From Zygnema cylindricum (taxonomy: Eukaryota; Streptophyta; Zygnematophyceae; Zygnematales; Zygnemataceae): DNA of 64,000 nucleotides. The DNA is taken from assembly GCA_037447655.1 (NCBI GenBank), contig JBBHKE010001989.1, positions 189,779 through 253,778 of the forward strand, read 5' to 3'. Position numbers and translations under genes: made by a program. Numbering within the stretch: the stretch's first letter is position 1; each line of letters opens with the position of its first letter. The notes under the pieces are model-generated. The model worked only from the letters and a program-made list of their open reading frames with translations. It searched no databases and was not told where the DNA came from. Shown here in pieces: positions 10,017 to 21,690 of this stretch.

Positions 10017-11655
10017 TTGCAAGAAAAACAGGTTAATAACAAGGTTACAAAATTATTTCATCAAGATGAACCTGAAACTTATGGAGAGGCGATGACTTTT
10101 CCAGAAAGGAACCGGTGGAAGACAGCCATCAATGAGGAGATGGCCTCAATTATGGGAGCCGATACTTGGGAGCTAGTGGATTGTCCACCTAACCAAAAAC
10201 GAATCGATTGTAAGTGGGTTTTCAAATTAAAACTGAACCCGGATAACACCATTGAGCGTTACAAAGCCCGATTAGTGGCAAAAGGATTTACACAGAAAGA
10301 AGGAATCGATTACGAGAAAACCTTTGCCCTGGTCGTCAAAATTCCCTCCGTCCGCATACTTCTCAGTCGAGCAACAACGGAAGACATGGAGGTGCACCAG
10401 ATGGACATTAAGACAGCCTTTTTGCATGGAGAATTGGAAGAGGAGATCTTCATGCGACAACCCGAAGGATTTGTGGAGGAAGGAGAGGAGAGTAAGGTAT
10501 GTCGGCTGATTAAATCTCTTTACGGTTTGAAACATGCGCTGCTTCGACAATGGAATAAGAAACTTGATGAGTTTCTTAACGATCAGGGATATATCCGGAT
10601 CAGCTCAGATCACTCAATCTATGTTTTTGAAGATGAGGAAGGTGTTATATTTATTGCAATTTATGTTGATGATTTGCTTGTTTTAAGTAAATCAATGAAA
10701 AAAAAAAAAACTGAAAACCAATCTTAAGGGGAGATTGGAAATGAAGGATATGGGGGAAGCAAAATATATTTTTGGAATTCAAGTAGAAAGAGACTGAGAA
10801 AGAAAGATTATAAGATTGACTCAAAAGGAAGCAATAGGGAACATGTTGGAAAAATTTCAGATGGATAAAGCTAATAGTTGCAAAACTCCAATGGAGTTAA
10901 AAAGGGGATGTGAGGGGAGTGAGGATGAAGGAGTCATAGTCTTAGACAAGGAATTAAGTCCTGAAGAACAAAAGTTCATGCAGACTATTCCTTACACGCA
11001 AGTAGTGGTAACCCTAATCTAGTTTATGATCTCTTCCTGGCCAGATTTAGCTGCGGCTGTAGGAGTGCTAAGTAGAAGTCTAAATGCTCCCACTAAGAAA
11101 GATAAAGAGGCAGCTAAGAGAGTCTTTAGATATTTGATAGGAACTAGGGATATATGGTTGTATTTGGATGGGGAAAATACTGACATCACTACTTGGAATG
11201 ATGTCAGTTATGGTGATGCTCCGATGAGGAAATGTACTTCAGGATATGTATTATATGTGGGTGATGGGGCTTGCTGTTGGAGTAGCAAACAACAAAAGGT
11301 TATTGCTCAGTCCACCATGGAGGCTGAGTATATGGCCTCTTGCTCTGCTGTAAAATAATTGATGTGGGTCAAGTCTTTGCTTGGTGAGCTTGGTCTCCTT
11401 AAGAGTGGTGTGCAGATTTTTTTTTGTGACAATCAGGTAGCAATCGCTATTTCTGCCAATCTTAAACATCATTTTAAAGCTAAACACATGGACATTAGAC
11501 TTAGCTTTGTTAGAGAGAAAGTAGAGAACAAAATAATCAGTTTAGAGTACTGACAAGATAGCGAGATGGTAGCAGATATGATGACCAAACTTGTGCCTTC
11601 CCTTAAGCTAATTTTTTGCAAGGAGAAGTGTGGTCTGAAATTAAAGATTGACTAG
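10017..11655 (+). pseudogene. Element B reverse transcriptase-RNase H (nearly intact)
   Basis: The RT frame is open from 10017 to about 10700 with GCKW-like DCKW, KLNPDNTIERYKARLVAKGFT, HQMDIKTAFLHGELEE and the YVDDLL polymerase box (10662-10679). A run of A near 10700 causes a frameshift. RNase H follows with stops near 10797, 11022 and 11356; it keeps TMEAEYMASC and FCDNQVAI. The product would copy element RNA into cDNA inside the particle. The last codon is at 11655, just before the polypurine tract. Confidence 0.85.
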
Positions 11656-11668
11656 AAAATAAGGGGAG
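11656..11668 (+). promoter_or_regulatory. Polypurine tract, element B
   Basis: AAAATAAGGGGAG directly precedes the 3' LTR. The same motif precedes most 3' LTRs in the window and is where plus-strand cDNA synthesis would be primed. Confidence 0.85.
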
Positions 11669-12728
11669 TGTATAAATCGATGGTTCTTTTATTATTTTCT
11701 AGGTCTAAATTGGAATACAGAAAGAAGCCGAGGCAGTCTGCCTCTTACTTCTCTCTCCAACTCCCACACTTGTTGCAGTCACTGAGAAGTTGGAGAGGAA
11801 GCTAGAGCCATGGCTACATAGGCTATCCAGAGGTTTACGGGAAATAGATTAGTTGATTTACGGATAGGTAGGTTTATTTGCTAAAATGAGTATGTCGGAA
11901 CCAGGATCTGATACTGGTACGTGCCGACCGTCAGACCGCCGAAAGCCGGTAGGCTTATCCGTTAAGTCTACACAGACATACTAGAAGGTTTGATATTTAT
12001 TTAAATGTTGCCACGTAGGAAAATTCATTTAACGGCGGATGTTTACGGATACATAGATCCAGTTATATAAAAGTACGGATTACGGTATAGATAAGAAACG
12101 AGTACCGCGCATTTTGTTTCTTTTACGAAACAAATACCGCACAAGCATTTATGACGGCTACGATTGAAATCTGCATTCAATCGGACGGCCGAAAAGAAAG
12201 CCGAGATCGCGGAAGAGATTCTCGGCGGTTTGTGGTCATCGCCACATCGGATGACACGTGGCACGATAACGTTGGATCCCAGCATCTCCGAGGATTACGG
12301 GACCGAATCCGAATATGACATGTGTCAACAATTAGGCCATGTCGTACAATATCCGTACATAAAGTACACCGGCAGCTGTACTTTTGTGTACTGCAATGTA
12401 ATATGATTGGTGGCGTACATCAGTAGATAGAGTTTTAGAGAGGGATAGGAGTTAGAAAAAATTGGTAGATAGGACCATCTCTCCCAGAGAGCTTCTATAC
12501 AAAAGGTAAACTTTGACCCTCTATAACTTACTGCTCAGGGGAGCAAATTCAGAGATTCTTTTTGCTATCGACTCAGGGGAGTCTTGCCTTCACAGGGGTG
12601 AAGGTGGTCAGAGTTTTTGTTTGCCAAGGTGGCAGTTATTCGTGCTGAAAGACAAAGGGGTCCAGGGTTATCCTAGAGGCTTCGTGTGAGCTGCTTACTC
12701 TGAGGTCCTATGGAGGTCTCAGAGTTTA
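11669..12728 (+). repeat. Element B 3' LTR
   Basis: A 1060-bp partner of 5608-6834 without the U5 duplication. Starts TGTATAAATCG; its terminus reads GAGTTTA against GAGTTGCA in the 5' copy. It has three clear leader hairpins: TGCTC-AGGG-GAGCA (near 12532), GACTC-AGGG-GAGTC (near 12571) and CTTCAC-AGGG-GTGAAG (near 12588). Confidence 0.9.
11883..11975 (-). other. tRNA-like unit in B 3' LTR (antisense)
   Basis: Minus strand: A-box-like CTTAACGGATAAG, T-arm-like segment with loop ATCAGAT and a four-pair stem, then a TTTT run (complement near 11883). It has diverged from the 5' LTR copy but keeps the elements. Confidence 0.55.
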
Positions 12729-13075
12729 AAAAGGTGGTTGCTCGGTCCATTATGGAGGCTAATTACATCGCCTCTTGTTCTACTGTCAAAGAATTGATGT
12801 GGGTGAATTCTCTACTGCAAGAACTTCAGTTTATGAAGGTTGGTGTGCAAAAAGTGTTTTGCAATAATCAGGCTGCAATTGTAATTGGAGCCAACCCAAA
12901 ACACCACTTTAAAGCAAAACATATGGACATAAGATTAAGTTTTGTGAGGTTGAAAACAAAATTGTTGGCTTGGAGTATAAAGCATATGGAGAGATGGTGG
13001 TAGATATGATGAAAAAGCCAGTCCCATCTCCCAAACTTAAACTTTGCAGAGAACACAGTAGATTGAAAACAAAAG
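12729..13075 (+). pseudogene. Element A RNase H, distal part
   Basis: Continues the RNase H interrupted at 5607. It reads KKVVARSIMEANYIASCSTVKELMWV in pieces, then FCNNQAAIVIGANPKHHFKAKHMDIRLSF. A frameshift follows near 12950. It ends just before a polypurine tract (about 13084-13096) and the element A 3' LTR. Confidence 0.85.
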
Positions 13076-13096
13076 GTGACTATAAAATAAGGGGAG

Positions 13097-14073
13097 TGTT
13101 GAAATAGGTGTTTTTCTATTTGTATTTTCTAGGTCAATTTTAAAGGAACAAAATAAAAGATGTTAGCTAGGATCTAACCCTTCTCTTTCTAGTCTCCATA
13201 TTTGTTGTATTTAGTGATGACCGGAGAGAGAGAGAGAGTGAGAGATTGATCGATGGCTACCTAAGTAGCTAAAGAGGATAGACGATAGTCTGAGAAGACC
13301 GTACCAAAAAGACAAGAACGAACTAGGCATTGATCCTAGTCCCTATGGTTTGTCGGAAAAGCTGGCAACGTTGTCATATAGTCTAAGACATGTGCTGAGA
13401 TACATAGGGTTAGATAACAACTTAAAGATGAATGTGCAAAATAAATAAATTAACTAGGTTTACACGGAATCTCACATAGAATCGGAGGAAATTTCTTATG
13501 CACGCGTGTACCGCATTAAACAAATTGATCGAACATTAATTTGAACGGCGGACATCAAATGTCAATATGGATCAGACGGCTTACATGGAAACCGATATCA
13601 TGGAATGGCCATTTTGGCGTTTTATGGACGTTATGTCACAAGGTGAAACTTGGCGCGGCATCATTGGAAAGCACAATGTGTGGAAGCATTAGGACAAGTC
13701 TAAGTGTGATAGACGTCTTCACCATGGCTATAACGTACTTTCACCGTATAGAAGGTACCACGGGACCTGTACCTTCTTGTACGGTACAGTACGGTGATAA
13801 GTGCTCTACAAAAGTAAATTGGGGTTTAGAGATTGGTTTTGGGACTTAGGAATTTCTTAGGGTTGCCACCTCTCTCTTAAAGTTCTCTTGTATAAATAGG
13901 CATTTTTGCCTCCTCATAACGAATCGCCTGTTTGGGCGTTTTAAGAGATTTCTTCTCTAATGGGTTCAAGGGAGTCCAGACTACACAAGGGTGTAGTCAT
14001 CAACATATTTTGCCTACCAGGGTGGCAGTTATTTTAAGGCAAAGGGGTTCATTGAAATTCACTAGAGGCTTCA
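13097..14073 (+). repeat. Element A 3' LTR (end cut off)
   Basis: Starts TGTTGAAATAGG. It carries a perfect TATA box TATAAATA (13891-13898), a GTACGGTACAGTACGGTG block (about 13778-13796) and the hairpin GACTACAC-AAGG-GTGTAGTC (about 13979-13998), the longest version of that stem in the window. The sequence stops at GAGGCTTCA; the last 60 or so bases of the LTR are absent and antisense LTR-like DNA follows. Confidence 0.85.
13305..13390 (-). other. tRNA-like unit in A 3' LTR (antisense)
   Basis: Minus strand: A-box-like segment near 13375-13388, then a perfect five-pair T-arm CTAGG/CCTAG around a seven-base loop (13323-13339), then a TTTTT run (complement of 13306-13310). Confidence 0.6.
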
Positions 14074-15449
14074 TGTTGTACTTGGCCTATTTTAGCTATG
14101 GATGACTCACGGAAAACACCAACAGACTACCCTAAAACAACTGTGTTTCAGAAAACACTGATTACTCCACAATATACAAAAGTACCTCAAACTGCTACAG
14201 TATGCAGTATGTACTAGACACTATAACCTCCCAAAGTTACAGCTTGATCCACAAATGAATCCAAAAGATATGAGCTCCAGAGTTTCCCAAAAACAGTTGA
14301 CAACTTATCAAACTAACCAATTAAATCTCTCATTGAATTCTACAGAAATAGCAGAACATAATGAAACTATACGACCATATAATTTCTATATCATAGAACA
14401 TACACACAAAGTTTTATATCAAGATATCAATCAGAGTGATCACACTGACAGGTCACAGATGCAGAAAAACAGTCTGCCATTACTTTGATAAACTCAGCTG
14501 ATAATGAAAATAAACTAAGTCCTACAATTTATACTCACATAGCTATCTACTAAGCCCTACACTAATTAAATAACTACACGTGTATCTAGGTAATGTACTC
14601 GAAGAAATTCATTGTACGTTAGCGGTACGTCTACTGTACCGGAAGTACGTCTAAACCCTAATTATAACATCTATCCTATTTCACTATTGTAACACTAAAA
14701 ATTAATTCACTATATACAAATTAAAGTTGCTTCAGATATTTAAAAATAAGTGCCGTACATATATAGTGCCACTTGCTTTGTCAGCAATTGGCGAATCTGT
14801 CCAAAAGACCGTACACGCAAAACCGACATCTCTTGATAGCAAGTCGGTTCCGCAAAACGACGCAACCTGCTTTTCAATTGTCGTCCTGTCCGGTTTTCTC
14901 CGCCGTTGATGTACGCGTGATCGGACGATTATATTAGCGTCTCGTAGCATTGTCCGAATGTGGTCCCACTTCGAATCGAGTCCGTCCACTCGATTCGTAT
15001 CCACTGTTCATTCTTGTCTTTTGTTTTAGCATAGGTCACATGAGTCCAATCGACTGTGGTAATGCGGTACGAAGCACCTGAGTGCATAAGGCGAGCTTCA
15101 TCACTTGTGGTCCCGCACGAATCACGTCCGTTGACACGATCTGAATCAAGGTTCCATATTGAACCCGTACAGTAAATTTACCGGATGTCCGGTCCAACCA
15201 ATATCCGTTCAATTCTGCGAATCTGCTCGCTCGATGTTAGACGCGTGTATGTGACTGTCGGCGCCATTCAAAAATACCTGCAAAATCCTCATTTGCTGAC
15301 GCGTGTCCCTGTAGAAGTAGTGTACACTCTTTTGTCCTTATACTACTGTAATATTATTAGGGGTTAGTACTAAAGTGTGTATACCAAAAAAAAATCTAAG
15401 TACTAAACCCTCTCTCACTGACCTATATACTGAGTAATAAAGTTTTCAA
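14074..15449 (-). repeat. Antisense LTR-like segment (unplaced family)
   Basis: Read on the minus strand it ends AGTACAACA at 14074, like the solo LTRs at 22376-23231 and 42896-43827. It has a TATA-like GAGTATAAATTG followed by AGGACTTAG (about 14520-14540) and an AATTAGGGTTT block shared with 22376-23231. The right boundary is uncertain; 15449 is a guess from a possible TGTGAT start. No target duplication was found and no protein is recognisable. Confidence 0.5.
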
Positions 15450-15521
15450 ATCACAACGACTTTACCAATCAGTACGACTTTTAGTAAACAACGACATTTT
15501 TTCCCTAATGGAACCTCACCC
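15450..15521. repeat. Right end of a Tourist-like MITE
   Basis: Ends TGGAACCTCACCC followed by TTA, matching the terminus of the 707-bp MITEs at 15564 and 52000. Only the right end is seen; the left part is not recognised. Confidence 0.5.
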
Positions 15522-15563
15522 TTAAACTTCAAAAATCGAAAATTGGTATTTGTACCAGACTTA

Positions 15564-16270
15564 GGGTGGACTTCTATTTCGCGTCTCAGTAATTATACGA
15601 AAAATTTAACTGAAGAGCGTGCCTTCCATTAGGTCACGTTTGTAAACCACTTTTTGTTTACGTGGCTCATTCTGGATGATAACACGTAGGTTAATATTAT
15701 ATTCTTAAAATGTTGAAACAATCTTAAAATGCAAAGTCTGAACGCAATATCTGTACGAGTGAAGGTAATATCTGTACTCGCGAGAGAAAATATCTACACC
15801 ACCCAATGTAATTAATGACTCGTACAGAGGGTATTAATTATACTGCACAAAATTTCAAAATGCAACCACAAAAAGGTGACGACAAACTTTGATGGTGGGA
15901 ACGTGACCGGACAATTTACACGGATTCGCAGCCACCTTGGCGGAAGGCACTTGGCCTTTGTGACGTGCACGCACATAACCGCGCAGTCATCGTGGACTAT
16001 TTTTCACTTTTCCACGCGACCCATTTTCATTCGTTTTGTTTTCGAGAACTGTCCTCCTGGTGCATGTTCTTAATAAACGGTAAGGTTAGTGACGTGGCGT
16101 CTCGGATAAAATGTGTAATAGCATCCGATGGTCTGAATTTACGCGTACAACCTTGGAAATTTTTCTGTAATGATGTTTTCTTTGGAAAAATAAAAATTGT
16201 GTATGAACCTGTACAAAACGGTACGGTCGTCAGTAAAATACCCCATTTTTTCGCTAATGGAAGTCCACCC
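15564..16270. mobile_element. Tourist-like MITE, 707 bp
   Basis: The left terminus GGGTGGACTTCTATT pairs with the right terminus AATGGAAGTCCACCC. It is flanked by TTA (15561-15563) and TTT (16271-16273). TTA-type duplications and G-rich termini fit PIF/Harbinger-derived MITEs. No transposase frame is present. It has the same length as the MITE at 52000-52706 and similar termini but diverged internal sequence. Confidence 0.7.
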
Positions 16271-16345
16271 TTTGAGTAACCTTCAATCAAGCGTTCCCAG
16301 TAATCATACGGTCACGTTTACTGACAATAATATTTGTAACACCTT

Positions 16346-17347
16346 TGTTGAAATTTATAGATTTCTAGAGTATTTTCTAGGTTTAAATATGTTTTTATAA
16401 AAGGAAAAAGAAAAGGACGGACAACCTGCCTCCACCTCCGCTCTCTAGCCCCCATACTTGCTGTAGTCACTGAGCTAGAGCCATGGCTGCCTAAGCTTCC
16501 AAGAGAGACAAACAGTTGACCTTTGGTAGATTTACCAAAAGGATTGACGGACGCAGGTTTTGATCTTGGAACCTGGCGTCTGTCAAAGTAGATGTTAGCT
16601 TTGTCTATATCTAGGACCAGTGCTAAAATATATAGGGTACGATAACTACTTAAACACAAACAAGTTGGCAGGTTCATTTAACACAATGAATAGATTCGTA
16701 GAACATAGAATTAGTTATGTATTTTACTGATTAAAGTACCGGGCGAAATAAATATATTACTCATTTGTTTCGACGCACAAAGTTAAAAGCCAATTCAAAT
16801 CGGACGACCAAGATAGAAGCCGATATCACGGAATGGACTTTTTGGCAGTTTTCAGTCGCCACCACACCAAGGGACACGTGGAGACATATCATTTGCCTGC
16901 GCCATCTCCGAAGAATTTTAGAGCGAGTCAAGATGTGGCAGGCGTCACCTCTTTGGCCATGCCGTAAAATGGTCGTACAGAAACTACTTCGGCATCGGTA
17001 CCTTTCTATACGACGAACTATTTTGATTGGTGCCGTACACTAGTAGAGGGATTAGAGAAGGAATTTAGACTTAGTAAAATCTAAGGGAGGCAGCCTCTCT
17101 CCCAGAATGCATCTGTACAAATAGGTCATCTTTGACCCTTTATAGTTTACTCTTTAGGGAGCAAATTTAGAGGTTCTTTTTGCTATCAAATCATGCTAGT
17201 CTTCTCCTCACAGGGGTTAAGGTGGTTAGAGTTTTTGTCTTCCAAGGTGGCAACTTTTTTCTTTTGAAACACAAAGGGGTCAGGGTTATCCTATAGGCTT
17301 CGTGTGAGTTGCTTACTCTGAGGACCAATAAAGGTCTTAGAGTTGCA
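16346..17347 (+). repeat. Element C 5' LTR
   Basis: Starts TGTTGAAATTTATAG, ends GAGTTGCA. It has the CT block, the CCATGGC core (near 16481), the antisense tRNA-like unit, a GACACGTGG G-box-like site (near 16874) and GTAC motifs (near 16975-17040). Its first leader hairpin is degraded. The terminal ATG is changed to ATA. Confidence 0.85.
16537..16620 (-). other. tRNA-like unit in C 5' LTR (antisense)
   Basis: Minus strand: AGACAAAGCTAAC D-arm-like region, T-arm-like segment around GATCAAAACC with an imperfect stem, then TTTT (complement of 16537-16540). Confidence 0.5.
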
Positions 17348-17360
17348 GGTTATCGGCCCA
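17348..17360 (+). promoter_or_regulatory. Primer-binding site, element C (one mismatch)
   Basis: GGTTATCGGCCCA follows the LTR end; it differs from the consensus by one base in the ATG (ATC). Confidence 0.75.
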
Positions 17361-18470
17361 CCCTCTCGGGTCCCCATCTTTAATTGAACTGGCTTCATAT
17401 ACTAGGAAAGTATGATGATAGGAGCCCTATGTGAGAAATGGTTTTGGGGGCTAGTGAGTGGACGAGTGAGGTGTCTATCCAGCCTAGGTATTCTTCCACG
17501 GTTGCAGGGACCAAGTTTACCAAAAGGGTAGACCCAGCCCCACCTGAGGAGATTGAGGATGGGGAGAGCATTATGCTGGACAAAGGGAAAGAAAATGAGA
17601 CAATCACACCAATCGCAACACTTACAGCAACTGAATCAACTTTCATGTCACTTGTTCCGAGGAACGAGGAGAGTGATGTTGATACATGGGATTACAATAA
17701 CATGGCGGCAAAACACTTTATACTTCGTCATCTTACTCAAGGACTTGAATCTCCTTATTCGCATGTCGAAAGAGCAACCGATCCATGGGTGGCTCTCATA
17801 GAGATGTACCTAAGTGGTACAATTTAGCAATAACAGTTGGCTCATCAAAAAATAGATGCATATGTATACAAGGGGGGGAAGAAGTTGGATTTTTGTAATG
17901 AGCTTGCAACACTTTTCATGGAGCTAGATAGTGCAGGAAAAGAATAAACTGAAAAGGAAAAGGTTAACTACTTGCTGATAAAGTTACCCAATGAATATGA
18001 GAACTAAGTCAACCATGTGCAGGATTTGTTGACTCCTGGTGGATTTGGAATTCTGTGGTAGGGATGAATCTTATTCAAAATAATATGATGGAGATCTGGA
18101 GGGGAGGAAAGAATGTACAAGCTTTGGCATCCCGGATCGATTAGAGGAACAAGGATCCCACAAAGTAGGTTGGAAACTATTGAGGAGAAGGACAAAATAC
18201 CAGTCCGATAAATTGCGACCGAGGGCTCTCTAGGAGCTGTGTCATTTCTTTAAGAAACCAAGGTAGTATACGGCTGAGTGCACTAAGCTAACCAAACTTC
18301 AGTTTAAGGAGGGGCAGATAAGTGGATCTCCAAGAGGAAAGAAAAAGGCCCTTATGAGGAAAGTACTTAAAGAGATATCCAAGGACGAGGACGATGAGCT
18401 CTTGTTCGATAAGGAGTTGGAGAACAAAACGGAGGCCGAAATTTCACGTAAGCAAAAATGTGCCTTTGGT
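17348..18470 (+). pseudogene. Element C gag (broken)
   Basis: The GPPSRVPIFN start block is followed by stops near 17386 and 17401. The best stretch (17438-17827) contains TWDYNNMAAKHFILRHLTQGL. The zinc knuckle near 18238-18280 reads CHFFKKPR, then a stop, then YTAEC, so the second Cys and the His are lost. Multiple stops and shifts separate the blocks. It cannot make a working Gag. Confidence 0.8.
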
Positions 18471-20000
18471 GGATTGAAAGGTGAAACAGGTTGGATTGTG
18501 GACTCAGGTGCCTCTATGCACATGTGCAAGGACAAACACATGTTTACAAAAAAGAGAAAGTTCCCACCGTAGAGATACAGTACGGGGATAAGTGGATAGT
18601 CACTACTACTTTTGTAGGGTTGGTATATCCAAAAGTGTTAGTGGAAGGAAAGACTCCGTTGTTACATTCTCATATGTGTTTTTTATTCTGGAGTTAAACA
18701 AAAACCTCATCTCTTCTTATGTGTTAGATTATAAAGGTTTTGACACTAACACTAGGTTAGGAGTTTTTACTACTAGTTTTGAAAAACAAGTTTATTTCAC
18801 TGCTGAAAAAGATAGCCAAGGGATGTTTAGGCTGATTTTAAGCAATGTAAAGAAATTCTTTACTATGCTGGTGTTCATGATATAATGTTGTGGCATAAGA
18901 GGCTTGGGCATGTGAATCTAGATAAGTTAAAAGAGATGAAAAAGATGGGGGTAGTGGAAGTGATTCATTTTGGTTAGAATGAGAATCTAAGTGATTGTGG
19001 TGGATTTGCTTAAGGAAAAGCACACTGATTACCTTTTCCACAAACCGCCACTTATAAAGGAGAAAAGGTTTTACATTTGGTACATATGGATATCTAGGGA
19101 TCGGCTAAAGTGCCTTCACCTGGGGGGAAAATATTTATAATGACCATCATCGATGATTGGTCTCAGTACTCCAGGGTGTATTTTTTGAAAAACAAATCAG
19201 AGGCTCCAGAATATTTTAAGTAACATAAGGCATGGAGTGAAAAACTCCTTGAAACCTCAATCAACAAAGTCTGGAGTGACAATGGTGGAGAGTATACCAC
19301 CACTAGTTTGAGATTTTTCTGAGGGAAGATGGAGTACAACACCAAAAGATAGTTTTAGAAAATCTGGAACAGAATAGTGTAGCTGAAAGGTTAAACAGAA
19401 CACTAAGTGATAGCGCTTAAAGTATGGTATCGGATAAAAAGACAGGAAAAAGGTTTTCGGCCAAAGAAAGTAACTGTGCAATTACCTGAAAAATAGAGTT
19501 TTTACTTCGGCGGTAAAAGGCCAAACTCTTTATGAGAGATGGTCCAGTCGAAAACCAGAAATATCTCACCTAAAAGTTCTTCGTAGCCAAGTGTTTAATT
19601 TAGTTACAGATTGGTCAAATTGGAAATTAGATCTTAAAGAAAAACACGGATACTTGTTAGGATATCATAAGGATGTAAAATGATGTAGAGTTTATGATCT
19701 CAAAAGAGAAGATATAATTCTAGTAAAGCATCTAGTAGTTATAGATGAAGGAAAATCTAGGGATCCCTTGAAGTATACAAAGTCAGTAAAAATCACATTT
19801 GAATCAGAAAATTTCGACTAATTTAAGCTTCCTAAGTATACATGTTGTAGAGAAGATAATATCCTTGCATGTACAAATCAGACCAAGAAGGAATCGGCCG
19901 TGGAAAAAGCAGTGACAACTCTACCCGAAGCGGTTTCATGGTGGAAATAGACCCAAAACCGATGGACAGGGGAGAAGCCAAGATTGTTCGAAAGAATCTA
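18471..20000 (+). pseudogene. Element C protease-integrase (broken)
   Basis: Protease: GWIVDSGASMHMC at about 18490-18530, with a frameshift soon after. Integrase: LWHKRLGHVNLDKL at about 18888-18930, an altered finger (DCGGFA with a stop), then pieces of the core with an SDNGGEYTT-like block near 19275. Stops are frequent (about 18979, 19014, 19097, 19224). The C-terminal acidic spacer is partly open at 19869-20000. Confidence 0.75.
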
Positions 20001-21690
20001 AGGGAACCATCTATTCCGGCAGCACATTTTGAGGGAGTAAGGAGAAGTTATAAAAGATTGCAAGAGAAACAAGTTAATAATAAGGAAATCAAACTATCTC
20101 ATGTGGATGAACCTCAGACTTATGGAGAGGCGATGAAGTGTCCGGAGAGAAACCAGTGGAAAACAACCACCAATGAGGTGATGGCCTCAATCATGGCAGC
20201 GGATACTTAGGAGCTCGTGGAGTGTCCACCTAACTGAAAACCAATTAGTTGTAAGTGGGCGTTCAAACTTAAACTAAACCCGGATAACACTATCGAGCGT
20301 TATAAGGCCCAGTCAGTGGCCAAATGATTTACCCAAAAAGAGGGAATTGACTACGAGGAAACCTTTGCCCCGGTCGTTATATTTCCCTCCGTCCAAATAC
20401 TTCTCAATCTGGCAGCAAGGGAAGACATGAAGGTGCACCAGATGGACATCAAGACAACCTTCCTTCATGGAGAACTAGAAGAGGAGATTTTCATGCGACA
20501 GCTAGAAGGATTTGTGGAACAAGGAGAGGAGAGTAAGGTATGCCGGCTGATCAAATCCCTTTATGGTTTGAAACAGACGCCTTGGCAGCGGAACAAAAAG
20601 CTAGACAAGTTTCTTACCAGTTTAGGATATATCCGAATTAGTTCAGATCACTCAATCTATGTATTTGAGGATGAGGAATGTGTTATTCTTATCGCAATTT
20701 ATTTTGATGATTTGCTTTTTTTAAATAAACTAAGGGATAAAATTAACAAACTAAAAACGGATCTAAAAGAAAGGTTTGAGATGAAAAATATGTGAGAAGC
20801 AAAATATATTTTGGGAATTTAAGTAGAGAGAGATAGAGAAAAAAAAATAGATTAACCTACAAGGAGGGAAATTGGGAACATGTTGGAAAAGTTTTAGATG
20901 GATAAGGCTGATAGTTGTACAACTCCAATGGAGTTAAAGAAAGGAAGTGAAGGAAGTGTGGAAGAATGTGTCATAATCTTAGATGATAAAGTAGGTCTTG
21001 AAGAATAAAAGTTCATGCTGACGATTCCTTACAGACTAGTAGTAGGCAACCTAATCTATTTTATGAACTTTACCTGGCCAGATTTAGTTACAGTTGTACG
21101 AGTGCTGAGTAGAAGTATAAATGCTCCCACTAAGAGTGTTGGGGTGGCAGCTAAGAGTGTCATTAGATATCTGATATGGACTAAGGAGCTATGTCTGCAA
21201 TTCGTTGGGGAAAATACTAACATCACTACTTGGAGCGATGCCAGTTATGGGGATGTTTCAATGAGGAGATGTACTTCTGGATATGTATTATATGTGGGTG
21301 ATGAGGCTTGCTGCTAGATCAACAAACATCAAAAGGTTATTGCTCAGTCCACCATGGAGGCTGGGTATATGACCTCTTGCTTTGCTATAAAAAAATTGAT
21401 GTGGGTGAAATCTTTGCTAGATGAACTTGGTCATCTTAAGAGTGGTGTGCAAAATTTTTTTTGTGACAATCACGCAACCATTACCATTTTTGCCAATCCT
21501 AAACACCATTTTAAGGCTAAACATATGGATATCAAACTTAGCATTTTTTGGGAAAAAGTAGAAAACAAGATGATCAGTTTAGAGTAAAGACCAAATAGTG
21601 AAATGGTTGCAGATATGATGACCAAACTTGTACCTTCCCCTAAAATAATTTTATGCAGGGAGAAGTGTGGTCTTAAATTTAAAAGTGACT
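20001..21690 (+). pseudogene. Element C reverse transcriptase-RNase H (broken)
   Basis: RT blocks: EMASIM-like at 20180, a CKW remnant near 20250, YEETFAPVV near 20355 and HQMDIKTTFLHGELEEEIFM at 20436-20500. The polymerase box reads YFDDLLF (near 20700) in place of YVDDLL. RNase H at 21015-21590 keeps TTWSDASYGD and a DNHATITI block. Stops are scattered through it. The upstream polypurine motif of the 3' LTR is mutated (AATGGGAG near 21700). Confidence 0.8.

Larger units (their letters stand above)
5608..12728 (+). mobile_element. Ty1/copia element B (nested in A)
   Basis: A complete insertion with LTRs 5608-6834 and 11669-12728, a half-tRNA primer-binding site, gag-PR-INT-RT-RNase H and a polypurine tract. 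It is flanked by AAAAG (5603-5607 and 12729-12733). Removing it rejoins the RNase H frame of element A at the conserved QQK-VVA region. The two LTRs differ at many sites, so insertion is not recent. Coding capacity is lost through mostly TAG stops and one 475-bp insertion in integrase. Confidence 0.9.
257..14073 (+). mobile_element. Ty1/copia element A (degenerate, twice interrupted)
   Basis: A copia-type LTR retrotransposon in domain order gag-PR-INT-RT-RNase H. It is assembled from 257-823, 1901-5607 and 12729-14073. The breaks are a solo LTR (824-1900, flanked by TCGCT) and element B (5608-12728, flanked by AAAAG). The two ends belong together because the U5 part of the left LTR (about 420-545) closely matches the U5 part of the right LTR (about 13970-14073). 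The left LTR lost its U3 where it meets the purine repeat, and the right LTR is cut at 14073. The coding region has many stops and shifts, so it is dead. It is the oldest layer of the left nest. Confidence 0.85.

Noticed and set aside
11669-13096. Chain of elements sharing the 11669-12728 LTR
   Set aside because: The AAAAG duplication and rejoined RNase H show that it is simply the 3' LTR of B nested in A.
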